Below are positions 1 through 7,355 of a DNA stretch of 13,603 bases, one piece after another. The stretch's first letter is position 1. Every line of letters begins with the position of its first letter. The position numbers were made by a program, and so were the translations under genes. The notes beneath the pieces were generated by a model that was given only the letters and a program-made list of their open reading frames with translations, ran no database searches and was not told the DNA's origin. Source of the DNA: Candidatus Omnitrophota bacterium (GTDB taxonomy: Bacteria > Omnitrophota > Gorgyraeia > Pluralincolimonadales > Pluralincolimonadaceae); the NCBI GenBank assembly GCA_020061685.1, contig JAGUXU010000055.1, forward strand, positions 1-13,603, given 5' to 3'.

Positions 1-141
1 AATTATAGATGGACGGCCGAGATAACCGACGATACGCCGGCGGGTTATTTACATAAAGTTGTACTTACCATCAAGTGGCATTACAAGAACAAGGAACACT
101 CAGAGGTCTTTACTACCTATGTGGCAAAACGCGCGCCTTAA
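1..141 (+). CDS. GspI-like minor pseudopilin, C-terminal fragment
   Basis: The window opens inside a gene; frame 1 is open from base 1 to a TAA at 139-141 and encodes 46 residues. The visible part has a Trp followed by alternating hydrophobic strands (WTAEI, then LHKVVLTIKW), the usual layout of the last beta strands of GspI/PulI or PilV-type minor pseudopilins, which typically end in a W.V.V...W pattern. The N-terminal methylation signal that would prove pseudopilin identity lies outside the window. The stronger argument is context: GspJ and GspK follow directly in the canonical I-J-K order, and the gspJ start lies inside this gene, a 23-nt overlap that suggests translational coupling. If GspI, it would sit with GspJ and GspK at the pseudopilus tip. 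GspH or another small exported protein cannot be excluded. Confidence 0.6.
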   Translation, partial: NYRWTAEITDDTPAGYLHKVVLTIKWHYKNKEHSEVFTTYVAKRAP

Positions 142-880
142 AAACAGGGGCCTTACCCTAACAGAGATTCTTGTTGTAGTCTTCATCTTTTCGATCCTAT
201 CCACCATTCTCTTTACCATCTTCAAGGGCGGTCTTGATTCGTGGCGAAAATCCGAGAATATACTCACTATGTATGAAGAAGGCAGGACCGTTTTGGATAT
301 GATGTCGCGGGAGATACAAGCTGCTTATCTATTTCAAAATTCAACAGACCAGACTCAATGGACAAAATTTTACGGAATAGACGAAACCGGTACAAGATTA
401 AAGACGAATTCTGCAAAGGACGAACTCTTCTTCGTGGCGCCTCTCGCGTCGAGGACCGGCGAGGCAATAAGGATGGACCTGTGCGAAATAGGCTATTGGA
501 TCGACGGCAAAGGAACGGAAAATAACTCAGACGACGTCTTGATGAGGCATTTTGAATCATTTACCACGTTACCCGTCGAGTATACTTTTATCACACCGGA
601 TCCCGATACCAGCACTAAAATCGCTTCCAGCGTGACGGATTTACAATTTACTTATTATTATAGAAGCGCCCCCAATACCTCACCTGCCGCGACGACAACA
701 AATTGGGATTCAAGCTCAAATAATCCCGCCGGTAGGGGCGAAAATTATGACGCTAATGGCAATGCGAAGAATCCGGACGGCCTTCCTGACGCGGTAGGAG
801 TTTCGATAACTGTACGCAGCCGTGACGGCTCTCAAACCAGAACATTTACCACCCTGATTCCAGTCGCAACCGCAAAATGA
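119..880 (+). CDS. gspJ: GspJ-like minor pseudopilin (type II secretion)
   Basis: A 253-residue prepilin-type protein. The ATG at 119 gives an 11-residue basic leader ending in Gly11, followed by LTLTE and a hydrophobic helix to about residue 33. This is a class III prepilin signal with Gly at -1 and Glu at +5 for cleavage and methylation by the prepilin peptidase. An AGAGGT about 11 nt upstream can serve as ribosome binding site. A longer form from a TTG at 59 would only lengthen the leader and overlap the upstream gene further, so ATG 119 is preferred. The C-terminal part (LPDAVGVSITV, then a strand rich in Thr) matches the end of GspJ proteins, where the conserved Leu-Pro precedes the last strands. 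A Gly/Asn/Asp-rich loop (about residues 200-222) precedes it. By family knowledge GspJ joins GspI and GspK in the pseudopilus tip complex in the periplasm. PilW-type pilins are the alternative. Confidence 0.82.
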   Translation: MWQNARLKNRGLTLTEILVVVFIFSILSTILFTIFKGGLDSWRKSENILTMYEEGRTVLDMMSREIQAAYLFQNSTDQTQWTKFYGIDETGTRLKTNSAKDELFFVAPLASRTGEAIRMDLCEIGYWIDGKGTENNSDDVLMRHFESFTTLPVEYTFITPDPDTSTKIASSVTDLQFTYYYRSAPNTSPAATTTNWDSSSNNPAGRGENYDANGNAKNPDGLPDAVGVSITVRSRDGSQTRTFTTLIPVATAK

Positions 881-988
881 ACCCCGCACCTTCTTTGCAT
901 TCATTCCGCACTTTTAATATGGAGTGGGGCAGATATGGATTAAAGATATTGCGTAATAGGTTAGGAATAAAAAGAGAAGGTGCGGGGT
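881..988. repeat. 108-nt element with 14-bp terminal inverted repeats
   Basis: Bases 881-894 (ACCCCGCACCTTCT) are the exact reverse complement of 975-988 (AGAAGGTGCGGGGT). The element fills the whole space between the gspJ stop codon and the gspK start. An inner imperfect stem is also visible: CCGCACT at 906-912 against AGTGGGG at 923-929, six of seven positions pairing. No coding potential is evident. The right arm contains both the probable gspK ribosome binding site (AGAAGG, 975-980) and the first two bases of its GTG start. The layout fits either a small MITE or REP-like palindromic element or an RNA structure controlling gspK translation. No convincing target-site duplication was seen beyond a TGA on each side. 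Confidence 0.75.
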
Positions 989-3851
989 GAAGAAGCAAAT
1001 CATTAATTTTAGAGAACGCAGAGGGGTCAGTCTGATAATCACTGTCGGCATTTTGTCGCTTCTGGTGATAATTGCGACGAGTTTTGCGGTAAATATGCAA
1101 TTGGAATACAGGGCCGCCATAAACCAGTTAAATCATACCAAAGCAACTGCCCTCGCGGAAGCGGGTATAGAAAAAGTAATGGCCGATATCCGTAATTGGG
1201 CGGGCTCAGTAACTTATACCACCCTGATAAATAATATTGAGGGCTATCCGACTACCGAAACGACTCTTTCCGACGGCTCTTACGAGATAACTATTGAGCG
1301 GGAAGAGGAGAAAGTGAATATAAACGCCATTGACCCTACGGATTATATATGGATAGATAGGCTGTATTCGGAAGGCAGTTCAGCGGGCCTGACTTACGCC
1401 GATATAGGCAAGATCATGGATTACCGCGATGGGGATTCGGATGTTACCACAGAATTATTGGCTACTTCAGGGGGGACCTTGGGCGTCAGGAATATTTCAG
1501 GCGCCGCTAATAATGAAGAGAATGCCAAGAACGCCCCTTACGCCACCATAGAAGAACTTAGGGTCGTCTTAACCGACCCCACCGGCTCGAAATATGACGC
1601 CATCAAGGATATCATTACGATAAGCACCCCTATAATTAAAGGCGGATTGATAGGAGAATATTATCAGATCGATCAAGGGGAATCTTTTAGTCAAAATACT
1701 ATTTTGGATCTTGATCATTATAAAGGAAAAGTTATCGAGATGGGCCCTATCCGGACCGCGTATGACACAGTGGCCGGGACGTGGGATGATATGTTTCCCG
1801 GAGCGGACGGCGCCGATGAAGCGACTGACGCCGAATGGGCAGGCAGTTCCACGGTATTCTTCGGATTTAATACCTCCGGCGCTATTTTCACGGGATTTAT
1901 TTATATACCTCAGGATAAGATAAATCAAAGCATCGCGTTTTATCTAGCTGTTGATGACGGCGGCCGGCTCTATCTAGACGGCGAAAAGATCATAGAGAGT
2001 TGGGGGATAGAACAGGGGCTGACCGAATATAGCGGGGCCCATACTTTTCAGTTTGCCGGCTGGCATCCCATAAAGATTGAATATGTCGAGGCATACGGCT
2101 GGAATCAGTGCGAATTGAAATGGAACGGGTTGGGCTCCAAGGATTATGTCCCTGCTGAATATCTGGGCTACTACCCCGTTTCCTATTACGGCAAGATTCA
2201 TTCCGATATCGCAGGTTCCGCGTATCTTACTCCAAGCGTCTTGAGCAGCGACTACAATTCGGGCGGTATTTTCAAGGTCGTAGCAAAAGGCAAGGTCAAG
2301 AGGGCAGACGGAACGGTCCTTGCCGAGAGGCAGGTCACGACCGTATTAGACATCTTCGGCACATGGACACAGACGACAAAAGCCGACTTTTATGCCGCGT
2401 GGGCCTCGCTGTATAATGATTTCAGCGACGGCGAGATAAGGAACGTCAACTGGATGAATACCTGTCCTACCGATACGGATTCATGGAGCGGTACGGCTAT
2501 GCACTGGGACCAGGCCCCCACCACCGTTTCTGATTCGCTTAAACTGGGGTACTGGACCAACTTGGATGAGGACCTCTCATACTCGGTAGTTACACTCAAG
2601 GGAGGCAAGAGGGCCAGGCTTATGGGATGGGGTCAGGCTCCCGCTGACGACGGCAGTTGGGACATGGAAAACCATCCCGAGTGCTGGGGTGAAACGGAAG
2701 TTAAGAACTACTACGGAACTGATTATAATGTACCTAAGGCCTATTACTGGATTACGGATAAAACGACGATCGGTTTCGGTGAAGTCTCTTCCGGCAATTG
2801 GTATACTCCCAGCAGCGGCTACGTACTTAAAATACAGACTCTAGGATATGATGATAAAAATGCTGATCATTACATACAACAGGGCGCAAATCCCCCTGAA
2901 ACCCCTGCTGAGGACAAGGACGCCGAGATAGACGGAAATTGTTACGCTTCAAGTAGTGCATTAGGATCCGATATATTTGTAAGGACGCACTTATTTGATA
3001 ACGGCGTGGACAAGGTTAGCGGGGCATGGGGTTGTCCGCCGAGCACCCGCAGAGATTCCGCATCAGGCCCTACTTATGTGCCGTCGTGGCTGGTAGGACG
3101 GTTAGATGTGAAAGAACAACCTTATCCCTTGGCATCGAATGATCTGTATACATTATTGAAGGATGGCAATCCGGATTGGAATAGCGATCTTAGTGAGCTT
3201 ACTATAAACCCCGGTAGCGGGCAACAGATCAGTGCCTCCTATCCTGCGATCGGGACTCCTTATGTATTGGCCCTTATCGCAAAAGGCTCGTCCTATCAAT
3301 CTTATTATTCCAACGGTAGTCTTATAACAGGAGCGGCTGGCAGTGCCTCGGTTACCGAGGGGGTCGTCAAATTTAGAGGAATAAACACATGCGCCGTAGA
3401 TACCAATACCGATTGGTGGGTTAAAAGAGTTTCAGACCGGGGGCTTGACTGGTGCGAAGCCCTTTCCACAAACGAAGCGCTTTTTGATAATATCAGAGTG
3501 ATATATCCCCAAGGTTATCTTGTCTCTACCCCTTTTGTTATGGCGTATCCTACGGATAACGCTGATATAACTTGGGGAACAATATCCTGGACAGCCGATG
3601 CCCCTGCCAGTACATCCATAACGATGTATGCCAGGGCAGACGATACTTTAGCGGCAGGCGATACTTTTTCCACCACGGTAACTAACGGCGGCGAATTATC
3701 CGGTTTTACCGGCAAACGCATACAATATAAAGCGTTACTGCAGACGACCGCGATAAACAACGCTAACTATACCGGAAGCAGCGTCACGCCGGTCTTAAAG
3801 GACGTAACGGTCACATATCTGCCGCAGGTCGAGGTTTTGTATAGACAATAG
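987..3851 (+). CDS. gspK: GspK-like pseudopilin tip protein with PA14 domain and large C-terminal extension
   Basis: A 954-residue protein, about three times the usual GspK length (near 300-350). The GTG at 987 is the only possible start downstream of an in-frame TAG (957-959) and has AGAAGG six bases ahead. The 13-residue basic leader ends in RRG, followed by VSLII and a hydrophobic helix. The +5 residue is Ile, not Glu, which is typical of GspK and not of other pseudopilins. Residues to about 215 fit the GspK core (VNINAIDP, then IMDYRDGDSD, then NAPYATIEELR). Residues 219-397 are a PA14 beta-barrel, from GLIGEYYQ to PAEYLGYYP, with an Asp-Asp-Gly at 323-325 inside AVDDGGRLYLDG. The middle (400-840) is beta- and Trp-rich without a family I recognise. 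Residues 846-950 look like a beta-sandwich common at the ends of surface proteins. Seven cysteines all lie in or after the PA14 region. GspK caps the pseudopilus in known systems, so PA14 would be displayed at the tip. Confidence 0.85.
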   Translation: MKKQIINFRERRGVSLIITVGILSLLVIIATSFAVNMQLEYRAAINQLNHTKATALAEAGIEKVMADIRNWAGSVTYTTLINNIEGYPTTETTLSDGSYEITIEREEEKVNINAIDPTDYIWIDRLYSEGSSAGLTYADIGKIMDYRDGDSDVTTELLATSGGTLGVRNISGAANNEENAKNAPYATIEELRVVLTDPTGSKYDAIKDIITISTPIIKGGLIGEYYQIDQGESFSQNTILDLDHYKGKVIEMGPIRTAYDTVAGTWDDMFPGADGADEATDAEWAGSSTVFFGFNTSGAIFTGFIYIPQDKINQSIAFYLAVDDGGRLYLDGEKIIESWGIEQGLTEYSGAHTFQFAGWHPIKIEYVEAYGWNQCELKWNGLGSKDYVPAEYLGYYPVSYYGKIHSDIAGSAYLTPSVLSSDYNSGGIFKVVAKGKVKRADGTVLAERQVTTVLDIFGTWTQTTKADFYAAWASLYNDFSDGEIRNVNWMNTCPTDTDSWSGTAMHWDQAPTTVSDSLKLGYWTNLDEDLSYSVVTLKGGKRARLMGWGQAPADDGSWDMENHPECWGETEVKNYYGTDYNVPKAYYWITDKTTIGFGEVSSGNWYTPSSGYVLKIQTLGYDDKNADHYIQQGANPPETPAEDKDAEIDGNCYASSSALGSDIFVRTHLFDNGVDKVSGAWGCPPSTRRDSASGPTYVPSWLVGRLDVKEQPYPLASNDLYTLLKDGNPDWNSDLSELTINPGSGQQISASYPAIGTPYVLALIAKGSSYQSYYSNGSLITGAAGSASVTEGVVKFRGINTCAVDTNTDWWVKRVSDRGLDWCEALSTNEALFDNIRVIYPQGYLVSTPFVMAYPTDNADITWGTISWTADAPASTSITMYARADDTLAAGDTFSTTVTNGGELSGFTGKRIQYKALLQTTAINNANYTGSSVTPVLKDVTVTYLPQVEVLYRQ

Positions 3852-3860
3852 GGAGCGCTG

Positions 3861-4871
3861 ATGTCAAATAGAATAATGTTATTTTCCCTTATTTTCTGTA
3901 ATTTGGTTTTATCGGGAGAGGTTTCTGCCGAGGGACAACAACTTATAGTCCCGACGCATTTTAAGACGATAAAAGAGGCGGCTGAGAACGCGAAGCCCGG
4001 CGATACCATTTTGATCAAGGAAGGGGTATATGAAGAAAAGGAGGGTTTTAATTTAAAAAGTGGATTGAGAATAGAAGGTAAGGGGGCAGATAAGACCATA
4101 GTGAAGGTCGGCAGGCAAGGGATAAAGAAGGCGTCCTTTTGGGACAACCCAGACATTATAACGGAAAAACTTATAACGAAAGAGATAAGTAACGAATCGC
4201 CGCGTCCAGACGGTGCAAAAGAATCGGATAAGGTTATAGTAAGACTTGCTCCGCAAGGGGCGGCCAAGGCGGCGGGTCAGGACAAGTTAGACAATGTAGT
4301 GATAAAAGATTTATCGATAGAATTAAGCGGCGAACCCCTGCGTTTATATGACGCGAATGGTTTTTTATTGCAGAATTGTGTGATAACCTCAAAGGGTACC
4401 TCTACGTGTATAGAGGTGAGCACGAGCAAAAATGTCCAGATCCTGAATTGCACGATCGCAAATAGCGCGCTCGGCGTATCTGTTATGTGGGGGCCGGTCG
4501 AGCTGACGATAAGGAATTCCATATTCTATAACAATAATACGGCGATCAAAGTTCAGGAAACGCCTATAGCGGCCGATACGAGGAGTTGGCCGAAGGAAGA
4601 AGTAGAGAGATTACGTCAGCAACCGAGGGAAGACGTTAAATTAACATTAGCCTATAGTGATTTTTGGGATAACGCGGTAGATTACGGTAATTGCACGAAG
4701 GGCGAATTCGATATCAAAAAAGACCCGGAATTTATAGACGATAAGAAACCCGATTTCCATCTGAAATCCGGTTCAGCATGCATCGATGCCGGTGATCCCG
4801 ATAAGAAATATAACGATCCCGATGGCTCCAGAAACGACATGGGAGCGTTTCCCATCGGCGCCAAGAAGTGA
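3861..4871 (+). CDS. Exported right-handed beta-helix protein
   Basis: A 336-residue secreted protein. Residues 1-23 form a signal peptide with probable cleavage after VSA. The mature part begins with the pattern typical of pectate-lyase-like/NosD-type parallel beta-helices (VPTHFKTIKEAAENAKPGDTI, then ILIKEGVY). Repeating short strands with Asn and Cys turns follow at about 160-230 (LLQNCVITS, VQILNCTIA, LTIRNSIFYNN). The C-terminus carries the cap often seen in this class: DPEF, then HLKSGSACIDAGDP, then DPDGSRNDMGAFP. A polar insertion at roughly 90-145 interrupts the helix. No catalytic residues can be assigned, so binding or scaffold roles are as likely as polysaccharide cleavage. It lies 9 nt after gspK with GGGAG six bases before the ATG, so it is co-transcribed with the pseudopilins. 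It may be a substrate or partner of the machine, which is inference. Confidence 0.8.
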   Translation: MSNRIMLFSLIFCNLVLSGEVSAEGQQLIVPTHFKTIKEAAENAKPGDTILIKEGVYEEKEGFNLKSGLRIEGKGADKTIVKVGRQGIKKASFWDNPDIITEKLITKEISNESPRPDGAKESDKVIVRLAPQGAAKAAGQDKLDNVVIKDLSIELSGEPLRLYDANGFLLQNCVITSKGTSTCIEVSTSKNVQILNCTIANSALGVSVMWGPVELTIRNSIFYNNNTAIKVQETPIAADTRSWPKEEVERLRQQPREDVKLTLAYSDFWDNAVDYGNCTKGEFDIKKDPEFIDDKKPDFHLKSGSACIDAGDPDKKYNDPDGSRNDMGAFPIGAKK

Positions 4872-4914
4872 TAACAAGCGCTATCTGTATTTTTTGTCCT
4901 ACCGAAAGAAATAA

Positions 4915-4943
4915 TTGACAACTTAACGATTCTTTTATAAAAT
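4915..4943 (+). promoter_or_regulatory. Sigma70-type promoter of the pilM operon
   Basis: TTGACA at 4915-4920, a perfect -35 box, is followed after 17 bases by TAAAAT at 4938-4943 (5 of 6 to TATAAT). An overlapping TATAAA lies at 4936-4941. The surroundings are AT-rich compared with the coding sequence. Transcription would start near 4950, only about seven bases before the ATG at 4957. No Shine-Dalgarno sequence precedes that ATG, so the transcript is probably leaderless or nearly so. Confidence 0.75.
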
Positions 4944-4956
4944 ATAACACAACAAT

Positions 4957-6588
4957 ATGGGAAAACGCGCGTTAGGTATAGATATAGGCGCGGGCTCGGT
5001 CAAGATCGTCGAGCTCGAAAAGACCTCCGACGGAATCCAGCTCCTCCGGGCGAAATTCTTCGATTTAACCCAGCATGCCGAACAGGAAAAAAGAGACGCG
5101 TTAATCAAGACAAGTATAGAAGGGCTCCTGAGGACGGAGAAGATACGGGGCGGAAAATCCGTGGTCTCGCTCTCCGGCCAGTCGGTCTTCATAAGGTTCT
5201 TAAAGCTTCCCAAGATCCAAAAAGGCAAGATAGACAAGATCATAAAATACGAGGCCCAGCAGCAGGTCCCGTTCCCGTTGGAAAAGATAACATGGGACCA
5301 CCAGGTCTTCGGGGCTGCCGGCGGGCCGGAAGAAGATGTCTTATTTGTGGCGGCAAAGAAAGATATCGTCGAGACTACCTTGGGCTATCTCTCCAATACG
5401 GGCCTTGACGTCGAACTTGTGGACATAAGCCCTCTGGCGCTCCTGAACGCGGTGATGTTCAACGAACCTTTAAAGCGCGGCATAATAATCGATATAGGGG
5501 CCAAGGCCACGAACCTGATAGTCGTAGAAGAGAAAGGGTTTTGGGGGAGATCGATATTGATCGCGGGCGACGAGATGACCCACGTCATCGCCTCCAAGCT
5601 CAGCATACCGTTCGATAAGGCCGAAGAATTAAAGAGGAAAGAAGGTACGGTCCTGTCTGCCGATGTGCCTGCGCCGGCCGATATGACCCCCGCGGCTAAA
5701 GAGGTCGCGAACATATTGAGCCCCGTATTATCGGATCTGGTCGCATCGATCGTCCAGTCGCTGGAATTTTACCGTACGAAACAGAACCGCGACCTTCCGT
5801 TCAACGAAGTGATCCTCTCCGGCGGCGGTTCCAAACTAAAGGGTATCGAGAATTTCCTGGCCAAGAATCTGGGCATGCAGATAAGGCGCGCCAACCTCGT
5901 CCAGAAGATAAAATGCCCTTCGAACCTGAGGGTGGATACCGATTTTCAGACGAGATTCGGCTCCGCCATCGGACTGGCGCTGCGGCTCATCCAGAGATGC
6001 CCGGCCCGGATCGATCTTTTGCCCTTTGAGAGAAAGGCGGAAAGGGATTTCAAGAAGGAGAGGCTCTACATCATCGCCTCGGGCCTGCTTCTTGCCGTGA
6101 TACCACTGACCGCCGCCCTTAATGTCTCGTCGCGGGCGGGAAATTTCAAATCGGAACTTAAATTGATAAACGGCCTTCTCTCAAAATATGAGGCCGTGAA
6201 AGACGATATAAAGTCACTAAAGACCGAGATAAAAAAAGCTGACGCTAAGATAAAACCCTTCAGGGACCTGACTGTCAAGAGGACGCTTTTACTGGAGGTG
6301 CTGTTGGAGGTGGAGGAACTTCTTCCTCTTGACACGTGGCTTACCGCTTTTACGGACGACAAAGGTTCCGTGATCCTCGAGGGGAAGACCTTCTCTAACC
6401 TCTCGACTATAACGGAGTACAAAAAACGTCTGGAGTCTTCGCCGCTCTTCGAGTCGGTCGAGATACTCTATGCCAGCCTGCCGAGGCAATCCGAGGAGGA
6501 CGGCAGGCAGATCAGGGATTTTTCCATCAAATTTAAATTAAGAGGCTCCGACGTATCGTCGGAGCGACAAGCAGTGAAAGGTAAATAG
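4957..6588 (+). CDS. pilM: PilM-PilN fusion (GspL-like inner-membrane assembly protein)
   Basis: A 543-residue protein joining two parts that are separate in most type IV pilus systems. Residues 1-345 are an actin-like PilM ATPase fold: phosphate-1 loop GIDIGAGSVK near the start, second phosphate motif IIIDIGAKATN around Asp179, and the nucleotide-binding SGGGSKLKG at 288-296. Residues 352-356 read IDLLP, the equivalent of the INLLP motif by which PilN docks onto PilM, here covalently attached. A single membrane helix follows (about 370-388), then a charged coiled coil (about 392-425) and a ferredoxin-like periplasmic domain. GspL of T2SS has the same cytoplasmic-actin-like/TM/periplasmic layout, so GspL-like is an equally valid name. 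The gene opens the operon and has its own promoter; the ATG lacks a Shine-Dalgarno. The last 14 or so residues are a polar tail encoded by a palindromic DNA stretch. Confidence 0.88.
   Translation: MGKRALGIDIGAGSVKIVELEKTSDGIQLLRAKFFDLTQHAEQEKRDALIKTSIEGLLRTEKIRGGKSVVSLSGQSVFIRFLKLPKIQKGKIDKIIKYEAQQQVPFPLEKITWDHQVFGAAGGPEEDVLFVAAKKDIVETTLGYLSNTGLDVELVDISPLALLNAVMFNEPLKRGIIIDIGAKATNLIVVEEKGFWGRSILIAGDEMTHVIASKLSIPFDKAEELKRKEGTVLSADVPAPADMTPAAKEVANILSPVLSDLVASIVQSLEFYRTKQNRDLPFNEVILSGGGSKLKGIENFLAKNLGMQIRRANLVQKIKCPSNLRVDTDFQTRFGSAIGLALRLIQRCPARIDLLPFERKAERDFKKERLYIIASGLLLAVIPLTAALNVSSRAGNFKSELKLINGLLSKYEAVKDDIKSLKTEIKKADAKIKPFRDLTVKRTLLLEVLLEVEELLPLDTWLTAFTDDKGSVILEGKTFSNLSTITEYKKRLESSPLFESVEILYASLPRQSEEDGRQIRDFSIKFKLRGSDVSSERQAVKGK
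6545..6565. repeat. Palindrome inside the 3' end of the pilM-pilN gene
   Basis: GCTCCGACG (6545-6553) and CGTCGGAGC (6557-6565) are perfect reverse complements around a TAT loop. The stem is GC-rich but no T-tract follows, so it is not an intrinsic terminator. It encodes part of a polar tail (GSDVSSERQ) beyond the folded PilN-like domain, as expected for a small palindromic element inserted near a stop codon, or for an mRNA hairpin that protects or attenuates the operon transcript. Confidence 0.7.
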
Positions 6589-6593
6589 AGAGA

Positions 6594-7346
6594 ATGCCTA
6601 AGGTTACGGGGACAGCGGGACTGACTAAACTTATACTCGCGATACTTTTCGTGTTGACGTTCGCGTACTTGATCATCGTAATCTCCCAAGTCTCCTTTTT
6701 GGAAAAATCCGTAGAGCGCAAACAGAAAGAACTCAAGGCGTACCAAAAAGAGGGCTTGGCCGGACTTAACCGGGAGAAGGTGAGGCTCGAGAGGCAGTTA
6801 AAGGCGATCGAAAGTTCTTATGAAGAGATGACGGGCCTGGTCGCGCCCAAGCCGAAATCGAGGATGCCCAAGGATCCGGGAGACCCCCTTAAGTTCAAGG
6901 AAGAATTATACAAGGTCCAGAACAAGTTAAAGGAAGACGGCAAGTCCCTGAATTTTGAATTCCCGTTCTGGTTGGGGTTTGATAAGTACGAGCACGACAT
7001 TCCCACCGCCGCTGACCTGCCCATGAGGGTCAAACAGCTCGATATCATAAAAGAAGTAGGCACTCTGATGTTGAATAACAAGATCTCCACCATCACCGCC
7101 GTGGAGTTCGGCGATATCAGGAATATATCCGCGGAAGGGGAGAAGGAGATCGTATACAAAGAATTTCCCCTGAAGATCGGATTTGTGTGCGCAAATGCGG
7201 ATCTCATGAATTTTTTACATGCCCTGACTATCTCGGAGATAGCGTTTAAAGTGGATTATATGAAGCTAAAGGCCTCGGAAGCGAAGGCCGGGGGAAAAGG
7301 CGACCTCTCGGTCGAACTTATTATCACCGCGGCCGTCTTTCCTTAG
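6594..7346 (+). CDS. pilO: PilO / Amuc_1100-like pilus assembly protein
   Basis: A 250-residue bitopic inner-membrane protein. A short cytoplasmic N-terminus is followed by one membrane helix (about residues 10-32), a coiled coil with many Lys, Glu and Arg (about 34-75), a Pro-rich break, and a periplasmic alpha/beta part. Phe/Trp-rich FEFPFWLGFDKYEHDIP, then KEFPLKIGF, LMNFLHALTISE and LSVELIITAAVF follow the strand-helix-strand order of PilO ferredoxin-like domains, and the wording is close to the Amuc_1100-type PilO-like family of Verrucomicrobia. In pilus and T2SS machines PilO/GspM pairs with PilN/GspL through coiled coil and ferredoxin-like domains. Position directly after the PilM-PilN fusion, with a 5-nt gap, supports that role. 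A weak AGAGAG precedes the ATG, so translation is probably coupled. Similarity to Amuc_1100 is from memory of the fold pattern, not alignment. Confidence 0.75.
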   Translation: MPKVTGTAGLTKLILAILFVLTFAYLIIVISQVSFLEKSVERKQKELKAYQKEGLAGLNREKVRLERQLKAIESSYEEMTGLVAPKPKSRMPKDPGDPLKFKEELYKVQNKLKEDGKSLNFEFPFWLGFDKYEHDIPTAADLPMRVKQLDIIKEVGTLMLNNKISTITAVEFGDIRNISAEGEKEIVYKEFPLKIGFVCANADLMNFLHALTISEIAFKVDYMKLKASEAKAGGKGDLSVELIITAAVFP

Positions 7347-7355
7347 GGTGAGGAC

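Noticed and set aside
59..118. TTG start at 59 extending GspJ by 20 residues
   Set aside because: It would give an overlong leader before the prepilin signal and a deeper overlap with the upstream gene; ATG 119 gives a normal 11-residue leader.
1569..1928. Minus-strand 119-codon open frame within gspK
   Set aside because: Antisense to the PA14 region, with no start signal or domain pattern.
3767..4267. Minus-strand 166-codon open frame over the gspK end and beta-helix gene
   Set aside because: It is antisense to two well-supported genes, low-complexity Ser/Pro-rich, with no recognisable domain.
4870..4895. Possible intrinsic terminator after the beta-helix gene (GATA...TATC followed by six T)
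   Set aside because: Only a four-base-pair AT-rich stem can be drawn; too weak to call, although a terminator would make sense before the pilM promoter.
6596..6625. GGTTACGGGGACAG near the pilO start as a dispersed repeat fragment
   Set aside because: It seemed reminiscent of repeats in environmental genomes, but it encodes part of a plausible PilO N-terminus, has no partner in the window, and the resemblance cannot be tested here.
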